Below are positions 16,231 through 25,105 of a DNA stretch of 64,000 nucleotides, piece after piece; within the stretch, counting starts at the first letter, position 1, and every line of letters starts with the position of its first letter. The stretch covers positions 62,001-126,000 of the forward strand of contig JAEYOW010000010.1 of the NCBI GenBank assembly GCA_023411375.1, read 5' to 3'. This stretch comes from Bacillota bacterium (GTDB lineage Bacteria; Bacillota; Clostridia; Christensenellales; Aristaeellaceae). A program made the translations under genes and the position numbers. The notes under the pieces were generated by a model that saw nothing but the letters and a program-made list of their open reading frames with translations, had not been told where the DNA came from and did no database searches.

Positions 16231-17151
16231 ATGGCTTTCAACCTGGAAAAATATCAAGGCGTTATTCCCGCGTTTTACGCCTGCTATGAGGACGACGGCA
16301 GCGTGAGCGTGGAGCGCACGCGCAAACTGGCTCGTCACCTTGTAAACAAGGGCGTCCGTGGCCTGTATGTGGGCGGTTCCTCCGGCGAGTGCATCTATCT
16401 GGAAAAGGAGGAGCGCATGCAAATTCTGGATGCCGTGATGGCGGAGGTCAAGGGCGAGTGCACCGTTATCGCCCATGTGGCGTGCAACAACACCCATGAA
16501 AGCCGCCAGCTCGCCGCGCATGCCGAGAGCCTTGGCGTGGATGCGATTGCCAGCATTCCTCCCATCTACTTTCATTTGCCGGATCACGCCATCGCCGCCT
16601 ACTGGAACGCGATTTCAGACGCCGCGCCGGCGACGGATTTCATCATCTACAACATTCCGCAGCTGGCCGGCGTGGCGCTTGGGGTTTCGCTGTTTCGCGA
16701 GATGCGCAAAAACCCGCGCGTCATCGGCGTCAAAAACTCCTCCATGCCCGTGCAGGACATTCAGCTCTTCAAAGCCGAGGGCGGCGAGGACTGCGTGGTC
16801 TTTAACGGCCCGGACGAACAGTTTGTCGCCGGCCGCGCCATTGGTGCGGACGGCGGTATCGGAGGCACCTATGCCGTTATGCCTGAGCTGTTCCTTAAAA
16901 TGGATGAGCTGTTTCGCAACAGCCAGGTTGCCCGCGCCTGCGAAATCCAGTACGCGGTCAACGACGTTATCAGCGCCATGTGCGGCTGCCGGGGCAACCT
17001 GTACGCCGTGATGAAAAAAATCCTCGAGCTTCGCGAGGGTCTGTACCTGGGTTCGGTTCGCGCTCCCCTGCCCGCGCTTGACCCTGCCGACCTGGAGCGT
17101 GTCCATACCTGCGCCGGTATGATCGACAAAGCCATCGCCGCTTATTGTTAA
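16231..17151 (+). CDS. nanA: N-acetylneuraminate lyase
   Basis: 306 residues, DapA/NanA TIM-barrel aldolase. It splits N-acetylneuraminate into N-acetylmannosamine and pyruvate. GGSSGE near residue 49 (carboxylate-binding loop), Tyr in IIYNIPQLAG near 139 and Schiff-base Lys in VIGVKNSSMPVQDI near 167 are all present. The YNIP and KNSSMPVQD wording is closer to lyases than to dihydrodipicolinate synthases. Context supports it: transporter upstream, AGE epimerase and GntR divergent. A Rho-independent terminator follows at 17198. Another sugar-acid aldolase remains possible but less likely. Confidence 0.88.
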   Translation: MAFNLEKYQGVIPAFYACYEDDGSVSVERTRKLARHLVNKGVRGLYVGGSSGECIYLEKEERMQILDAVMAEVKGECTVIAHVACNNTHESRQLAAHAESLGVDAIASIPPIYFHLPDHAIAAYWNAISDAAPATDFIIYNIPQLAGVALGVSLFREMRKNPRVIGVKNSSMPVQDIQLFKAEGGEDCVVFNGPDEQFVAGRAIGADGGIGGTYAVMPELFLKMDELFRNSQVARACEIQYAVNDVISAMCGCRGNLYAVMKKILELREGLYLGSVRAPLPALDPADLERVHTCAGMIDKAIAAYC

Positions 17152-17197
17152 CCCCCTTCCTCCTTTTTCCCTCCTTTAACATCCCGCCCGTGCGGGG

Positions 17198-17228
17198 CAA
17201 AACGGCGCTTGCGAAAAGCGCCGTTTTG
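17198..17228 (+). terminator. Terminator of the transporter-nanA operon
   Basis: CAAAACGGCGCTT / AAGCGCCGTTTTG, 13-bp stem, 5-base loop, with the T-run inside the right arm. Confidence 0.85.
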
Positions 17229-17277
17229 CTGTATGATCGCATTGTTTATTTTAAAAACCACAAAGGAGCCTTAACCT

Positions 17278-17931
17278 ATGGAGCTTACCAACGCGGTAAT
17301 TAACTTTTTGGGCGACAGCATTACCTTTGGCGTGGGCGCGACCTCAACCGAAAGGCGTTTTACCGACGTCCTCGCCCGTGAATACGGCCTCAGGCGGGCC
17401 AACAATTATGGCATTTCCGGCTCGCGCATCGCGCGCCAGAGCATGATAACCGGCGAGCCGCACGACCGCGATTTTTGCATGCGCTACTCCGAGATGGCCC
17501 TGGACGCCGACGCTGTGGTTGTGTTTGGCGGCACGAACGACTTTGGCCACGGCGACGCGCTTCTGGGCGCGCCCGCCGACCGCGAGCCGGACACCTTCTA
17601 CGGCGCGTGCCATTACCTGATGTCCGGCCTGCTGACCCGTTACACGGGCAAACCCGTGGTTATCCTTACCCCCTTGCACCGTCTGGATGAGGATGACCCG
17701 CACGGCAGCCGAAAGCCGCACAGCGTTGCGCCCCTCCATGTTTATCGCGATATTTTGATGGAGGTTGCGGCCTACTACGCCCTGCCCGTGTTGGATTTGT
17801 ACCGGACCAGCGGCATCCAGCCAAAGGTGGAGGCCTGCCGCCAGCGCCTGTGCCCCGACGGCTTGCACCCCAGCGACGAAGGCCATGCGCTGATCGCCCG
17901 GCGGCTCGCGTTGTTTTTGCAAACATTGTAG
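17278..17931 (+). CDS. SGNH/GDSL hydrolase, possible sialate O-acetylesterase
   Basis: 217 residues with all four SGNH blocks: GDSITFG (nucleophile Ser, residues about 12-18), Gly in NNYGISGSR, Asn in VFGGTNDFGHG, and the catalytic pair in CPDGLHPSDEGH near the C-terminus. There is no signal peptide, so it acts in the cytoplasm on imported substrate. Position right after nanA suggests removal of O-acetyl groups from sialic acid, as NanS does. It lies behind a terminator and may have its own promoter, but I could not pick a convincing one. CAAAGGAGCC gives a good ribosome binding site. Confidence 0.83.
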   Translation: MELTNAVINFLGDSITFGVGATSTERRFTDVLAREYGLRRANNYGISGSRIARQSMITGEPHDRDFCMRYSEMALDADAVVVFGGTNDFGHGDALLGAPADREPDTFYGACHYLMSGLLTRYTGKPVVILTPLHRLDEDDPHGSRKPHSVAPLHVYRDILMEVAAYYALPVLDLYRTSGIQPKVEACRQRLCPDGLHPSDEGHALIARRLALFLQTL

Positions 17932-17994
17932 GCATCGCGCCCCTTCCGGGGCTTGACTTTCCCGCCGTTTTGCCGCATAATAACAAAGCGTTAT

Positions 17995-18079
17995 GCTGGA
18001 ATGGCGGAATGGCAGACGCCGGAGACTTAAAATCTCCTGTCCTATGGGCGTGCGGGTTCGAGTCCCGCTTTCAGCACCA
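17995..18079 (+). tRNA. tRNA-Leu (anticodon UAA)
   Basis: Acceptor GCTGGAA (17995-18001) pairs with TTTCAGC (18069-18075, one G-U). Discriminator A at 18076 and an encoded CCA (18077-18079). Anticodon loop CTTAAAA gives UAA; long class II variable arm; T-loop GGTTCGAGTCC. Fully canonical. Confidence 0.96.
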
Positions 18080-18123
18080 AAATCGCCTCGAAACGTTGAT
18101 TTGCAACGTTTCGAGGCGATTTT
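18079..18123 (+). terminator. tRNA-Leu terminator
   Basis: 20-bp perfect stem (AAAATCGCCTCGAAACGTTG and its complement at 18104-18123), 5-base loop, ending in TTTT. One of the strongest terminators in the window; its last arm lies 23 bases before the IME left end. Confidence 0.92.
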
Positions 18124-18145
18124 ATGTGTGCAGTATATTGGGGGA

Positions 18146-18157
18146 TTATTCCCACTC
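18146..18157. other. attL direct repeat (12 bp)
   Basis: TTATTCCCACTC, identical to the guaA-terminal copy at 33884-33895. It marks the left end of the IME. The sequence to its left is the original downstream neighbour of guaA. Confidence 0.88.
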
Positions 18158-18260
18158 GCTCCTGGCATCACCTATATATACTCATTCAAGTATAGATAGT
18201 AGCATATCCGTATTACTATTGCTTGCATTATCCCAGTTGTCTTGGTTCGCAAATGGCGTG

Positions 18261-18278
18261 TTGCCATGGTTTTGCCAC
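18261..18278 (+). repeat. Left-end arm-type integrase sites
   Basis: TTGCCAT (18261-18267) and TTGCCAC (18272-18278) with an 11-base repeat distance, and an inverted CTGGCAA at 18282-18288. The right end has the same pair at the same spacing. Typical of arm sites bound by the N-terminal domain of Tn916-like integrases. Confidence 0.65.
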
Positions 18279-18411
18279 GGGCTGGCAACAAATGCGATAA
18301 GTTGACTGTTCGGATGTATTATACCATGCGATAACAAACTCTTTCAAGTACCAGAGGTGATTTTCATTGTATGCAAGGGTACAAATTGATTTCAATAAGT
18401 TATCAATGAAC

Positions 18412-19137
18412 TTATAAACCGTGTACAACTTCCATATCCAAGACGCTTTTTCTTTCCTTCCAATCAGGCATATATATACTCATAAAGTCGTAAAACTGTT
18501 TACTGTGATTGGGATACAAAAAATGGATTAGTTCGTGTAACACGACGTATTCAACACAAGCTGGTTTAGCTTTGATCAGGTATTGATTAAAAGTAATTAC
18601 CTTACGACTGACGCTGCAGCTTCCCCAAAGCGTTTTCATTTTTCGTATAGCAACGCACGGGCTTTGAATTCCATATTTACCAATGATGGGGTATAGTTTA
18701 TCCACTTGGGACTGCAACACTTGTTGGGCCTCTTTACGCCACCATTTTTCAAATTGGACTAAGAGTTTATTCTGATCATTGATGTCTGGAGACACCACAT
18801 ATATCCTTTTTCCTTCTCTATAGATACGAATTCTATTACCCTTTACTACAGAAAATACAAAATCTTCCCCAAGCATTTTTATGGATTGCCCATCACGAAT
18901 TTGGCTTGTGGCAGCATACCCAGATGTCTTTCTAAACTGATCCAGTTTATCTTCCATCCAATCCGCTTTTTGTTGGAGAAATCGTTCGATCCACTCAGTG
19001 GAGACAGTATGCGGCACAGCAATCACCACAGAACAATCCGGGTATACTTTGAGCCTGCATGTCTTCATACGTTTTCTATCAACAGCAACGGAAATGCTTC
19101 GCCCCGATGAGGCAAGTGTTATGTCGACCATTTCCAT
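18412..19137 (-). CDS. YgjP-like (DUF45) zinc metallopeptidase of the R-M operon
   Basis: 241 residues. Zinc motif HELIHFLYPNHSKQFY near 200 (HExxH plus a third His), and the family signature KMKTLWGSCS upstream. These YgjP/SprT-like proteins recurrently accompany type I restriction genes; their role there is not established. It is the last gene of the operon and starts 3 bases after hsdR ends. It points at the left end of the element with 250 bases of gene-free DNA beyond it that contain only the arm sites. Confidence 0.85.
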   Translation of the reverse strand: MEMVDITLASSGRSISVAVDRKRMKTCRLKVYPDCSVVIAVPHTVSTEWIERFLQQKADWMEDKLDQFRKTSGYAATSQIRDGQSIKMLGEDFVFSVVKGNRIRIYREGKRIYVVSPDINDQNKLLVQFEKWWRKEAQQVLQSQVDKLYPIIGKYGIQSPCVAIRKMKTLWGSCSVSRKVITFNQYLIKAKPACVEYVVLHELIHFLYPNHSKQFYDFMSIYMPDWKERKSVLDMEVVHGL

Positions 19138-19139
19138 TG

Positions 19140-22100
19140 TCAGTATACCTTCTTTGCAACCATCATAATTTCGTCAATTACGATGTCGATAGTATCTAGC
19201 GTCCAAGTAAGATGGTACTCCTCCATAAAATCAAATAGGCAGTCATCCAACTCTTTCTTAATATTTCGGTTCACGATGACATTATCTCGCCAATCGCGCT
19301 TTGCGTTTGAAGCTACAATTTCTTTGATCTTCAGAGCTAAAGTGCCAAGGCCTTCTTCGTCGTGAACATCCATCTCACCCAACGACTTTTTCACGCCGCT
19401 GCAGACTGCACCATAGAATACTTTTGCATCGCCATCATCCATAATGACTTCAGGATAGGAAACGGCGCTCCTCCCAGCACGATAGTCTTCAGCCATTTGC
19501 TCCATCGATGTTAGGTATTTTTCGCTGTCGCGTTCAGCCAGATAGTCCTGAATAGTTTTTTTGATTCGCTCCATAAAGGTCATATACTGGATGGGATCAT
19601 CATACCTACGGCTTTCTAGAATTTCAACCTGTCGCGTTTGGATGGCTTCTGCTTTTGCCTTGTCCGAACCGAGCCTTGCTAACTGCTCTTCCATTTTAGA
19701 TTTGTTTGAGATGTCTAGTGGTTCAATTACCATTTTAACATCTTCAGAGCTTACATAAGTGTTCAGCAACTGCCGGATACCATCTTCATATTTAGAAAAG
19801 TCAACGCTATCATTAAAGCGTAGGGATACACTATCCTTCAACTTCTTAAAAAACAAATAATCTCGCCTGTATTCTTCAGCTAGTTGATCTCCGACGGATT
19901 GATAAAGCTCGTAGCTGGAGAACATGAAATCTACCTGCTTGGCAAAAGAGGAAAGCTTATCATAGAAATCTTTACGGATTCTAAACTCCCGAAGCCGTTC
20001 TTGCCATACATCTGCAGAAGTTTCTTTCTTGTTGATTCCATCAAACACTTTCCATAGTGCAGCATGTGTTTCCGCTAGTTTATTCTTTTCATCGGATACG
20101 GTTGCAATGGCGTTTTCAACATCTTCCTTGTTGAAAGAATCCATTCCGGACTGCTCATCACTGTATAAATCAAGTGCTGTATTGAGCTTTTTGAAGATGC
20201 CCATATAATCGACAATCAGACCAAAATCCTTGCTTTCATACACACGATTCACACGTGCTATCGCTTGCAAAAGCGTGTGATCCTGCAGCTTTTTATCCAC
20301 ATACAATACAGCGGCAATCGGTGCATCAAAGCCAGTCAGAAGTTTATCCTTCACAATCAAGAGATCAACATCTCCTTCCGGATCAACGAAAGCACCTGTC
20401 ACAGCATCCTCATATGCGTCATAGTTGTTCTTGTATAAAGGGTCAACTTCCTTCCTGAAAAAATCAGCAACGATTTTTTGCGATTGAGGTGTATTCTCTT
20501 CATCATCGCCTTCTTTAGTGCCGTTGGGTGTAATAACAACAGCCGGGGTAATCCCACCAAGATCGCGCAGCTTATAAAACATTTGAACTGCTGCTGCGCG
20601 CGATGAACAGGTGAGCATCGCCTTGAAATGCTTTGGCTTAACATAGGACAGAAAATGCTCATGGATGTCAAAAGCAATGATATTGAGCCGTGGTTCTGTC
20701 TGCGCAAGGGCAACAAAGCGGCTGTATTTTGTCTCTAAGTCCCTGCGCGCTTCCTCGGTTAAGCCAACGGTTATGTGCTTTAAGTGTGCATTGATTTGCT
20801 CACTCGTCACTTTTTGCGGCACAACACGACCTTCATAAACCAAAGGAACCGTCACTTTATCATCAATGGCATCTTGCAAAGTATAGCGATCAATTTCGGG
20901 ACCAAACTTGAGATAGGTGTTTTTAGCGCCTTCGATTCCTCGTTTATCGTCCTTCTTTGGTTTCTTTATGAGCGGTGTACCTGTGAATGCAATCTTGGCA
21001 GCATTAGGTAGCACATTTGTCATGTAAATGTTCAAGCGACCATATTGGGTTCTATGTCCTTCGTCAATAAAAAGAAAAATATTCTCACTGTCATTGCAGT
21101 ATTCTTGCTTAACAGCCGCCTCAAATTTATTCACCAATGCCGTAACAACGGTGTTGCCTTCGTCCTTGAGCAACTCGATGAGTCCCTTGCCGGTCTTAGC
21201 ACGATGGGGGCTCATCTGCGTAAAGATAAAGTTATCGCGAATCTGCTTATCCAAATTGATACGGTCTGTGACCATGATGAAACGCGGACGCTTGATAGGA
21301 CTGTTCGGCTTCAAGCTTTCTCGTAAAATCATTTTGGTTAGCATAATCATGGTCAAGGTTTTTCCGCTGCCTTGTGTATGCCACACAACACCATTGCGAG
21401 TATTTTTCCCATCCTTAAGAAGGATACGATCCATACACTTTTTGACAGCAAAAAATTGCTTGTAGCGAGCAATCTTCTTGACGTTGTTATCATATAAAAT
21501 GAAGTTGCGGATGATGTCCAACAGTCGTTCCGGATGAAGCAACGCAATTAACGCTCGATCCTGCTCCTTGATGCTCCCATCCGGTGAGCATTTGCGGCAC
21601 CAGGAATCAAGCCAATCCTTGTCATCCTCATGCCAAGACACAAAGTACTTGGATGGGGTACCGCAGGTTCCGTAAAGCACCTTATCCGGATTGACTGCCA
21701 TGACTAGCTGTGTATATTGGAACAGTTGCGGAATATAGTCATTGCCCCAGTTGCGAATGTTTTGGGTAACGCCTTCCATCACATCCACACTGGACTTTTT
21801 GCATTCAATCACCACAAGCGGAATGCCGTTGACTAAAACGACAAGATCCGGACGGGCAAATTTCCCGTTCGGACGTTCCACTTCAAACTCATCTGTTACT
21901 TGGAGAATGTTATTCTCCGGATGATCGAAGTCTATGAAATTGATATCAAAGGACTGACGCGTTCCATCCGGCAAGGTTTCTTCCAAGCTCTTGCCCGAGC
22001 AGAGAAGGTCATAGAATTCCTTGTTGGCAGCAAACAACCCGGCAGCATTCTGCGAATTGAGTGCACGAATCGCCGCGGCAATCGAACCGCCGGAAAAAAA

Positions 22101-22298
22101 GCGCTGTTCGCCATTGAATGAATAAGTTTGCCGACTCAAATAGCTTTGCAGTTCTTTTTCAAACAATACGTTACGACGGTTGCCGCGTTTTTCTTCGGCA
22201 TCACTGCGGGGTACAATGGTGTAGCCCAGCTTTTCTATCACTTTGAGCGCCCGATCTTGGGATTCGGGACGCTCGTTGAAAATTCTATGATCCGGCAT
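19140..22298 (-). CDS. hsdR: Type I restriction enzyme, HsdR subunit
   Basis: 1052 residues, full length. The N-terminal nuclease of the PD-(D/E)xK type shows RPDLVVLVNGIPLVVIECKK (residues about 150-170). The helicase motor has Walker A HTQGSGKTLTM near 307, DEAD-like box FIDEGHRTQYG near 392, motif III AFTGTPLI near 418, and motif VI-type QAIARVNR near 690. The C-terminal helical region binds the methylase core. It cuts unmodified DNA far from the recognition site after translocation. Gap to the small gene upstream is 18 bases. It is intact with no frameshift. Confidence 0.96.
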   Translation of the reverse strand: MPDHRIFNERPESQDRALKVIEKLGYTIVPRSDAEEKRGNRRNVLFEKELQSYLSRQTYSFNGEQRFFSGGSIAAAIRALNSQNAAGLFAANKEFYDLLCSGKSLEETLPDGTRQSFDINFIDFDHPENNILQVTDEFEVERPNGKFARPDLVVLVNGIPLVVIECKKSSVDVMEGVTQNIRNWGNDYIPQLFQYTQLVMAVNPDKVLYGTCGTPSKYFVSWHEDDKDWLDSWCRKCSPDGSIKEQDRALIALLHPERLLDIIRNFILYDNNVKKIARYKQFFAVKKCMDRILLKDGKNTRNGVVWHTQGSGKTLTMIMLTKMILRESLKPNSPIKRPRFIMVTDRINLDKQIRDNFIFTQMSPHRAKTGKGLIELLKDEGNTVVTALVNKFEAAVKQEYCNDSENIFLFIDEGHRTQYGRLNIYMTNVLPNAAKIAFTGTPLIKKPKKDDKRGIEGAKNTYLKFGPEIDRYTLQDAIDDKVTVPLVYEGRVVPQKVTSEQINAHLKHITVGLTEEARRDLETKYSRFVALAQTEPRLNIIAFDIHEHFLSYVKPKHFKAMLTCSSRAAAVQMFYKLRDLGGITPAVVITPNGTKEGDDEENTPQSQKIVADFFRKEVDPLYKNNYDAYEDAVTGAFVDPEGDVDLLIVKDKLLTGFDAPIAAVLYVDKKLQDHTLLQAIARVNRVYESKDFGLIVDYMGIFKKLNTALDLYSDEQSGMDSFNKEDVENAIATVSDEKNKLAETHAALWKVFDGINKKETSADVWQERLREFRIRKDFYDKLSSFAKQVDFMFSSYELYQSVGDQLAEEYRRDYLFFKKLKDSVSLRFNDSVDFSKYEDGIRQLLNTYVSSEDVKMVIEPLDISNKSKMEEQLARLGSDKAKAEAIQTRQVEILESRRYDDPIQYMTFMERIKKTIQDYLAERDSEKYLTSMEQMAEDYRAGRSAVSYPEVIMDDGDAKVFYGAVCSGVKKSLGEMDVHDEEGLGTLALKIKEIVASNAKRDWRDNVIVNRNIKKELDDCLFDFMEEYHLTWTLDTIDIVIDEIMMVAKKVY

Positions 22299-22316
22299 AA
22301 GAATGCCCCCTGTTCG

Positions 22317-22550
22317 TTATTTCTTGTAGAGATCATGTATTTCGGCATCCTGTATGCTTTTTAGAATGTCGATTTGATCTTTCATGTCTTCTTTTTCAGT
22401 GGGCAAAGCATTACTACCTTCCACAAGGTGTTTACAGAAAGCAGATAGAACTTCATTGGCTCGCTTTGCATCTTCGAAGCTTACACCTAATGCCATGACG
22501 CTTTGAACCATAGCAGCATAGCTCAACTTCAGCCCATCAAATTCCATCAC
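22317..22550 (-). CDS. Small helical protein between hsdS and hsdR
   Basis: 77 residues, predicted mostly helical (YAAMVQSVMALGVSFEDAKRANEVLSAF), acidic, no known domain. It overlaps hsdS by ATGA (22547-22550) and precedes hsdR by 18 bases, so it is made with the restriction enzyme. By position it could modulate HsdR assembly or restriction alleviation, but this is inference only. Confidence 0.7.
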   Translation of the reverse strand: MMEFDGLKLSYAAMVQSVMALGVSFEDAKRANEVLSAFCKHLVEGSNALPTEKEDMKDQIDILKSIQDAEIHDLYKK

Positions 22551-23851
22551 ACCTTTACCCTCACAATTCCTGTCAGCAACAGTTGCATTAATGCTTTTTT
22601 GTATTTCTGTCTTTCTTCCAGCTCACGCTGATGAAGGGTGATAAGGTGATCGAGGGTATAGAAGAAGTCAGCTATCTTTGTTTGCTCGACTATTGTAGGA
22701 GAGATGATGCTCGTATCTCGAATCTGTTCCAAGCTTAGCTGCGGCATTGAAATACCTGTTTTGATTTTCTGATACTCCGTTTGTTTTTCTTCAGTTGAAA
22801 GATACTGATAGACGAAGTAAGGGAGTGCATTTTTTACCACTCGAACTCTCGCCATATGCTGGTTAATGTTTGCTTTTTCGATGTCTTGAGGCACTATGCC
22901 TACTTTGCCAATATCACCAGTAATAGCAATGAGAATATCATCGCCGTGGATTTCAGAACGTTCTATTGCGGCATGGGCATCTGCTGAAATATATGAGTAT
23001 TCACCATAAACAAACCGATTGTCCTTGATGGAATCGTTTCTGAAAAAAGGGATGCCGGACTCTACCCATGCGAAGCCGTACGTTGTCGGCGTGGCACCTT
23101 TCGTGATAAACGTGGACATCTCTCCCAGTTTCCGCTGTTCCCAAGCATCCGAAAAACCCGGGAAACGTATTTCGGGCACATTGCTGCCATCCTTCGGAAA
23201 CATTTTGTCTAGGCAAGCCTTTTTGAGTTGCTTCAGTTCGTCGATTTTGCGCTGCTTTAGTGCCATGACCTTGTCGCACTGTGTGAGGATTTCGGCGATT
23301 TTTTGCTGTTCGGGAAGCGGCGGAATAGGAAGGTGGCAACTGTAAAAATCGTTTGCTGTCAGGTTCAGTAATCCATCGTCGCGCACTCCGTGATTGATCT
23401 TGGAATCCAGTTGCTTGTTCAAGTATCCACTAATAAAGAGTTGTTCATAATAATCACTATTTAAGGACAAAAAGCGGAAACTTTCAAATACGTTCGGAAC
23501 AGCTGCTTCTTCTCGGTCATTGAGTCGATAAATGCAACCTTGTGGGTATTTATTTGAGTTCCCTTTATTGTAGGAAAAATCTCCACGATGCAGGACAATA
23601 TACTTTGAATACTGAGCACCGGCCATTTCACGTCCAAACTTCTTTGCTTGATTGACAAAGCCAATACCCGCAGAGATACTCAGAGTTTCATACTGTTTGT
23701 TGCCTGCCGTTTCCTTGATTTGCACGATCACGTCGCTCATCCTTTTGTCACTCCACTCTTGGGGGATGACACCTGATGACACGCTGACATACCCTTCCGG
23801 TACCTTGCCCGCTTGGATCATTGCCAAGCGGGTTTCTATCTCTTCGGTCAT
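22547..23851 (-). CDS. hsdS: Type I restriction enzyme, HsdS specificity subunit
   Basis: 434 residues with the normal two target recognition domains (about 20-160 and 225-370). Each is followed by a conserved helix: PLPEQQKIAEILTQCDKVMAL near 185 and IVEQTKIADFFYTLDHLI near 385. It sets a bipartite recognition sequence for methylation and cleavage. AGGAGG sits 8 bases upstream of ATG. It follows the coiled-coil membrane protein by 11 bases and overlaps the 77-residue gene. No inverted repeats or recombinase nearby point to shuffling. Confidence 0.94.
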   Translation of the reverse strand: MTEEIETRLAMIQAGKVPEGYVSVSSGVIPQEWSDKRMSDVIVQIKETAGNKQYETLSISAGIGFVNQAKKFGREMAGAQYSKYIVLHRGDFSYNKGNSNKYPQGCIYRLNDREEAAVPNVFESFRFLSLNSDYYEQLFISGYLNKQLDSKINHGVRDDGLLNLTANDFYSCHLPIPPLPEQQKIAEILTQCDKVMALKQRKIDELKQLKKACLDKMFPKDGSNVPEIRFPGFSDAWEQRKLGEMSTFITKGATPTTYGFAWVESGIPFFRNDSIKDNRFVYGEYSYISADAHAAIERSEIHGDDILIAITGDIGKVGIVPQDIEKANINQHMARVRVVKNALPYFVYQYLSTEEKQTEYQKIKTGISMPQLSLEQIRDTSIISPTIVEQTKIADFFYTLDHLITLHQRELEERQKYKKALMQLLLTGIVRVKV

Positions 23852-23862
23852 AATGTGACCTC

Positions 23863-24267
23863 CTAACCTATGATGCCAACGATAACGCCAGCGATCCCAA
23901 TGAGTGCACCAACAACCAGCGAAATCCAGCCGAAACGCCCACTGGATTTTGCCTCTGCCGCACTGCTTTCAGCGTCTTTTTTTGCTGCTTCGTAAAGGCT
24001 TTTGAGCATAGCATTGTTTTCCTTTAGTTGTTGATTTTGTTCCTTCACGGCTACCAACTGTTGCTCCAGCAATTCTCGCTGCGCTATGCTTGCTTCGGCC
24101 GTTTGAAACAGTGCCTCGTCCTTTTGACGATTGTACTCAGCCGTAGCTTCTATGTTCGCGTTCATTTCATCATTGATTGCTTGTACTTGTCTTGCAAGAG
24201 CGGATGTATCGAAACCAAAAGAAGGCGTTTGTATTTTTGATAAATCAATCCCAGTTAAATCATTCAT
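23863..24267 (-). CDS. Coiled-coil protein with C-terminal membrane anchor
   Basis: 134 residues from ATG 24267 (AAAGGTG upstream; the GTG at 24276 has none). It overlaps the dinD stop by 8 bases. Residues about 25-105 form a long heptad-rich coiled coil (LLEQQLVAVKEQNQQLKEN). The C-terminus is one or two Gly-zipper membrane segments (WISLVVGALIGIAGVIVGIIG in pieces: WISLVVGALIG, IAGVIVGIIG). No family is recognised. A membrane-tethered rod in the middle of a type I R-M operon is unusual and could be an accessory defence or a sensor of incoming DNA. Confidence 0.75.
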   Translation of the reverse strand: MNDLTGIDLSKIQTPSFGFDTSALARQVQAINDEMNANIEATAEYNRQKDEALFQTAEASIAQRELLEQQLVAVKEQNQQLKENNAMLKSLYEAAKKDAESSAAEAKSSGRFGWISLVVGALIGIAGVIVGIIG

Positions 24268-25105
24268 CAGTATCACCTTTCAACTTCTTCTTTTCCTGCG
24301 CTCGTTCAATCTGCTGAATGCTTTTTTCTGGTACAGGCAAATTCTCTGGCATCGTACCGCCAAGGTCTTTAATGGTCTGACGTACTTTTCGACCCACTTG
24401 ATAATGGGTGTCATATGCGGCTTTTTTGCCTTGGACGTTGTCACGTCGGAGCTTCTCGTCTGTTTGAGTAGCACTGAAAAGATTGGCTGCAAGCTCTGTA
24501 CTGCCCATGTAATCCAGTATCTTTTGGGTTTTCTTTAGTCCCTTTCGCTGATGGATTTCTTTCGCACCAAGTCCGCCGTACAATCCTTGATAGCCCTTGT
24601 TCTGAAAAATTGCATAGTCTTTTTGTTCTACAACGCCAGCCATTTGCGCCGCTTCAGCCAACGATTTGTTGTGGGCAATCATCTCGTTGCGGATTGCTAA
24701 GCGCTTCTGATTCTCATTCAGTTCATCATAGTGGTCGATCAATTCCTGCTGCCGTGTTTTCACTGCAAAATAAGTTTGTCCAACCGCTATCACCTTTTTA
24801 CGCGGGTCGCCATTCATCACAATTAAGTAACAGGCGTAGCGCGATAACATGGCATCGTCTAGCTTCCTGAATCCACCATTTGGCATAGGTGATGATTTGC
24901 CGACGTCGGCAAAATGTTCCGTCACGTCATAACCACTATTCATACATGCGGCTTTGGCTCTGTCAATCGCATCGGCGAATCTGCGCCATTGGGTATATTC
25001 CAACACACTTTGCAATTCGCGTGCATACCAAAACTCTTGCCCTGCTTCATTGATATGTTTGATATCCTCAAAGGTTTTTTCACTGTACTGGGCTATCTCG
25101 TTCAT
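24260..25105 (-). CDS. dinD: DinD-like DNA-damage-inducible protein
   Basis: 281 residues. The BRO-N-like N-terminal part (FWYARELQSVLEYTQWRRF, KLDDAMLSRYACYLIVMNGDP) and the following segment (YFAVKTRQQEL, RLAIRNEM, FQNKGYQGLYGG) are characteristic of DinD, which in E. coli is SOS-induced and inhibits RecA filaments. It overlaps the end of hsdM by ATGA (25102-25105). I saw no SOS box at the operon promoter. Placement inside an hsd operon suggests a role in limiting RecA-driven repair of, or damage from, restriction cuts (inference). Confidence 0.88.
   Translation of the reverse strand: MNEIAQYSEKTFEDIKHINEAGQEFWYARELQSVLEYTQWRRFADAIDRAKAACMNSGYDVTEHFADVGKSSPMPNGGFRKLDDAMLSRYACYLIVMNGDPRKKVIAVGQTYFAVKTRQQELIDHYDELNENQKRLAIRNEMIAHNKSLAEAAQMAGVVEQKDYAIFQNKGYQGLYGGLGAKEIHQRKGLKKTQKILDYMGSTELAANLFSATQTDEKLRRDNVQGKKAAYDTHYQVGRKVRQTIKDLGGTMPENLPVPEKSIQQIERAQEKKKLKGDTDE

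Noticed and set aside
17995..18123. tRNA-Leu and its 20-bp hairpin as the IME attachment site
   Set aside because: No second copy of any tRNA part occurs at the right end, whereas the 12-bp guaA repeat is at both ends.
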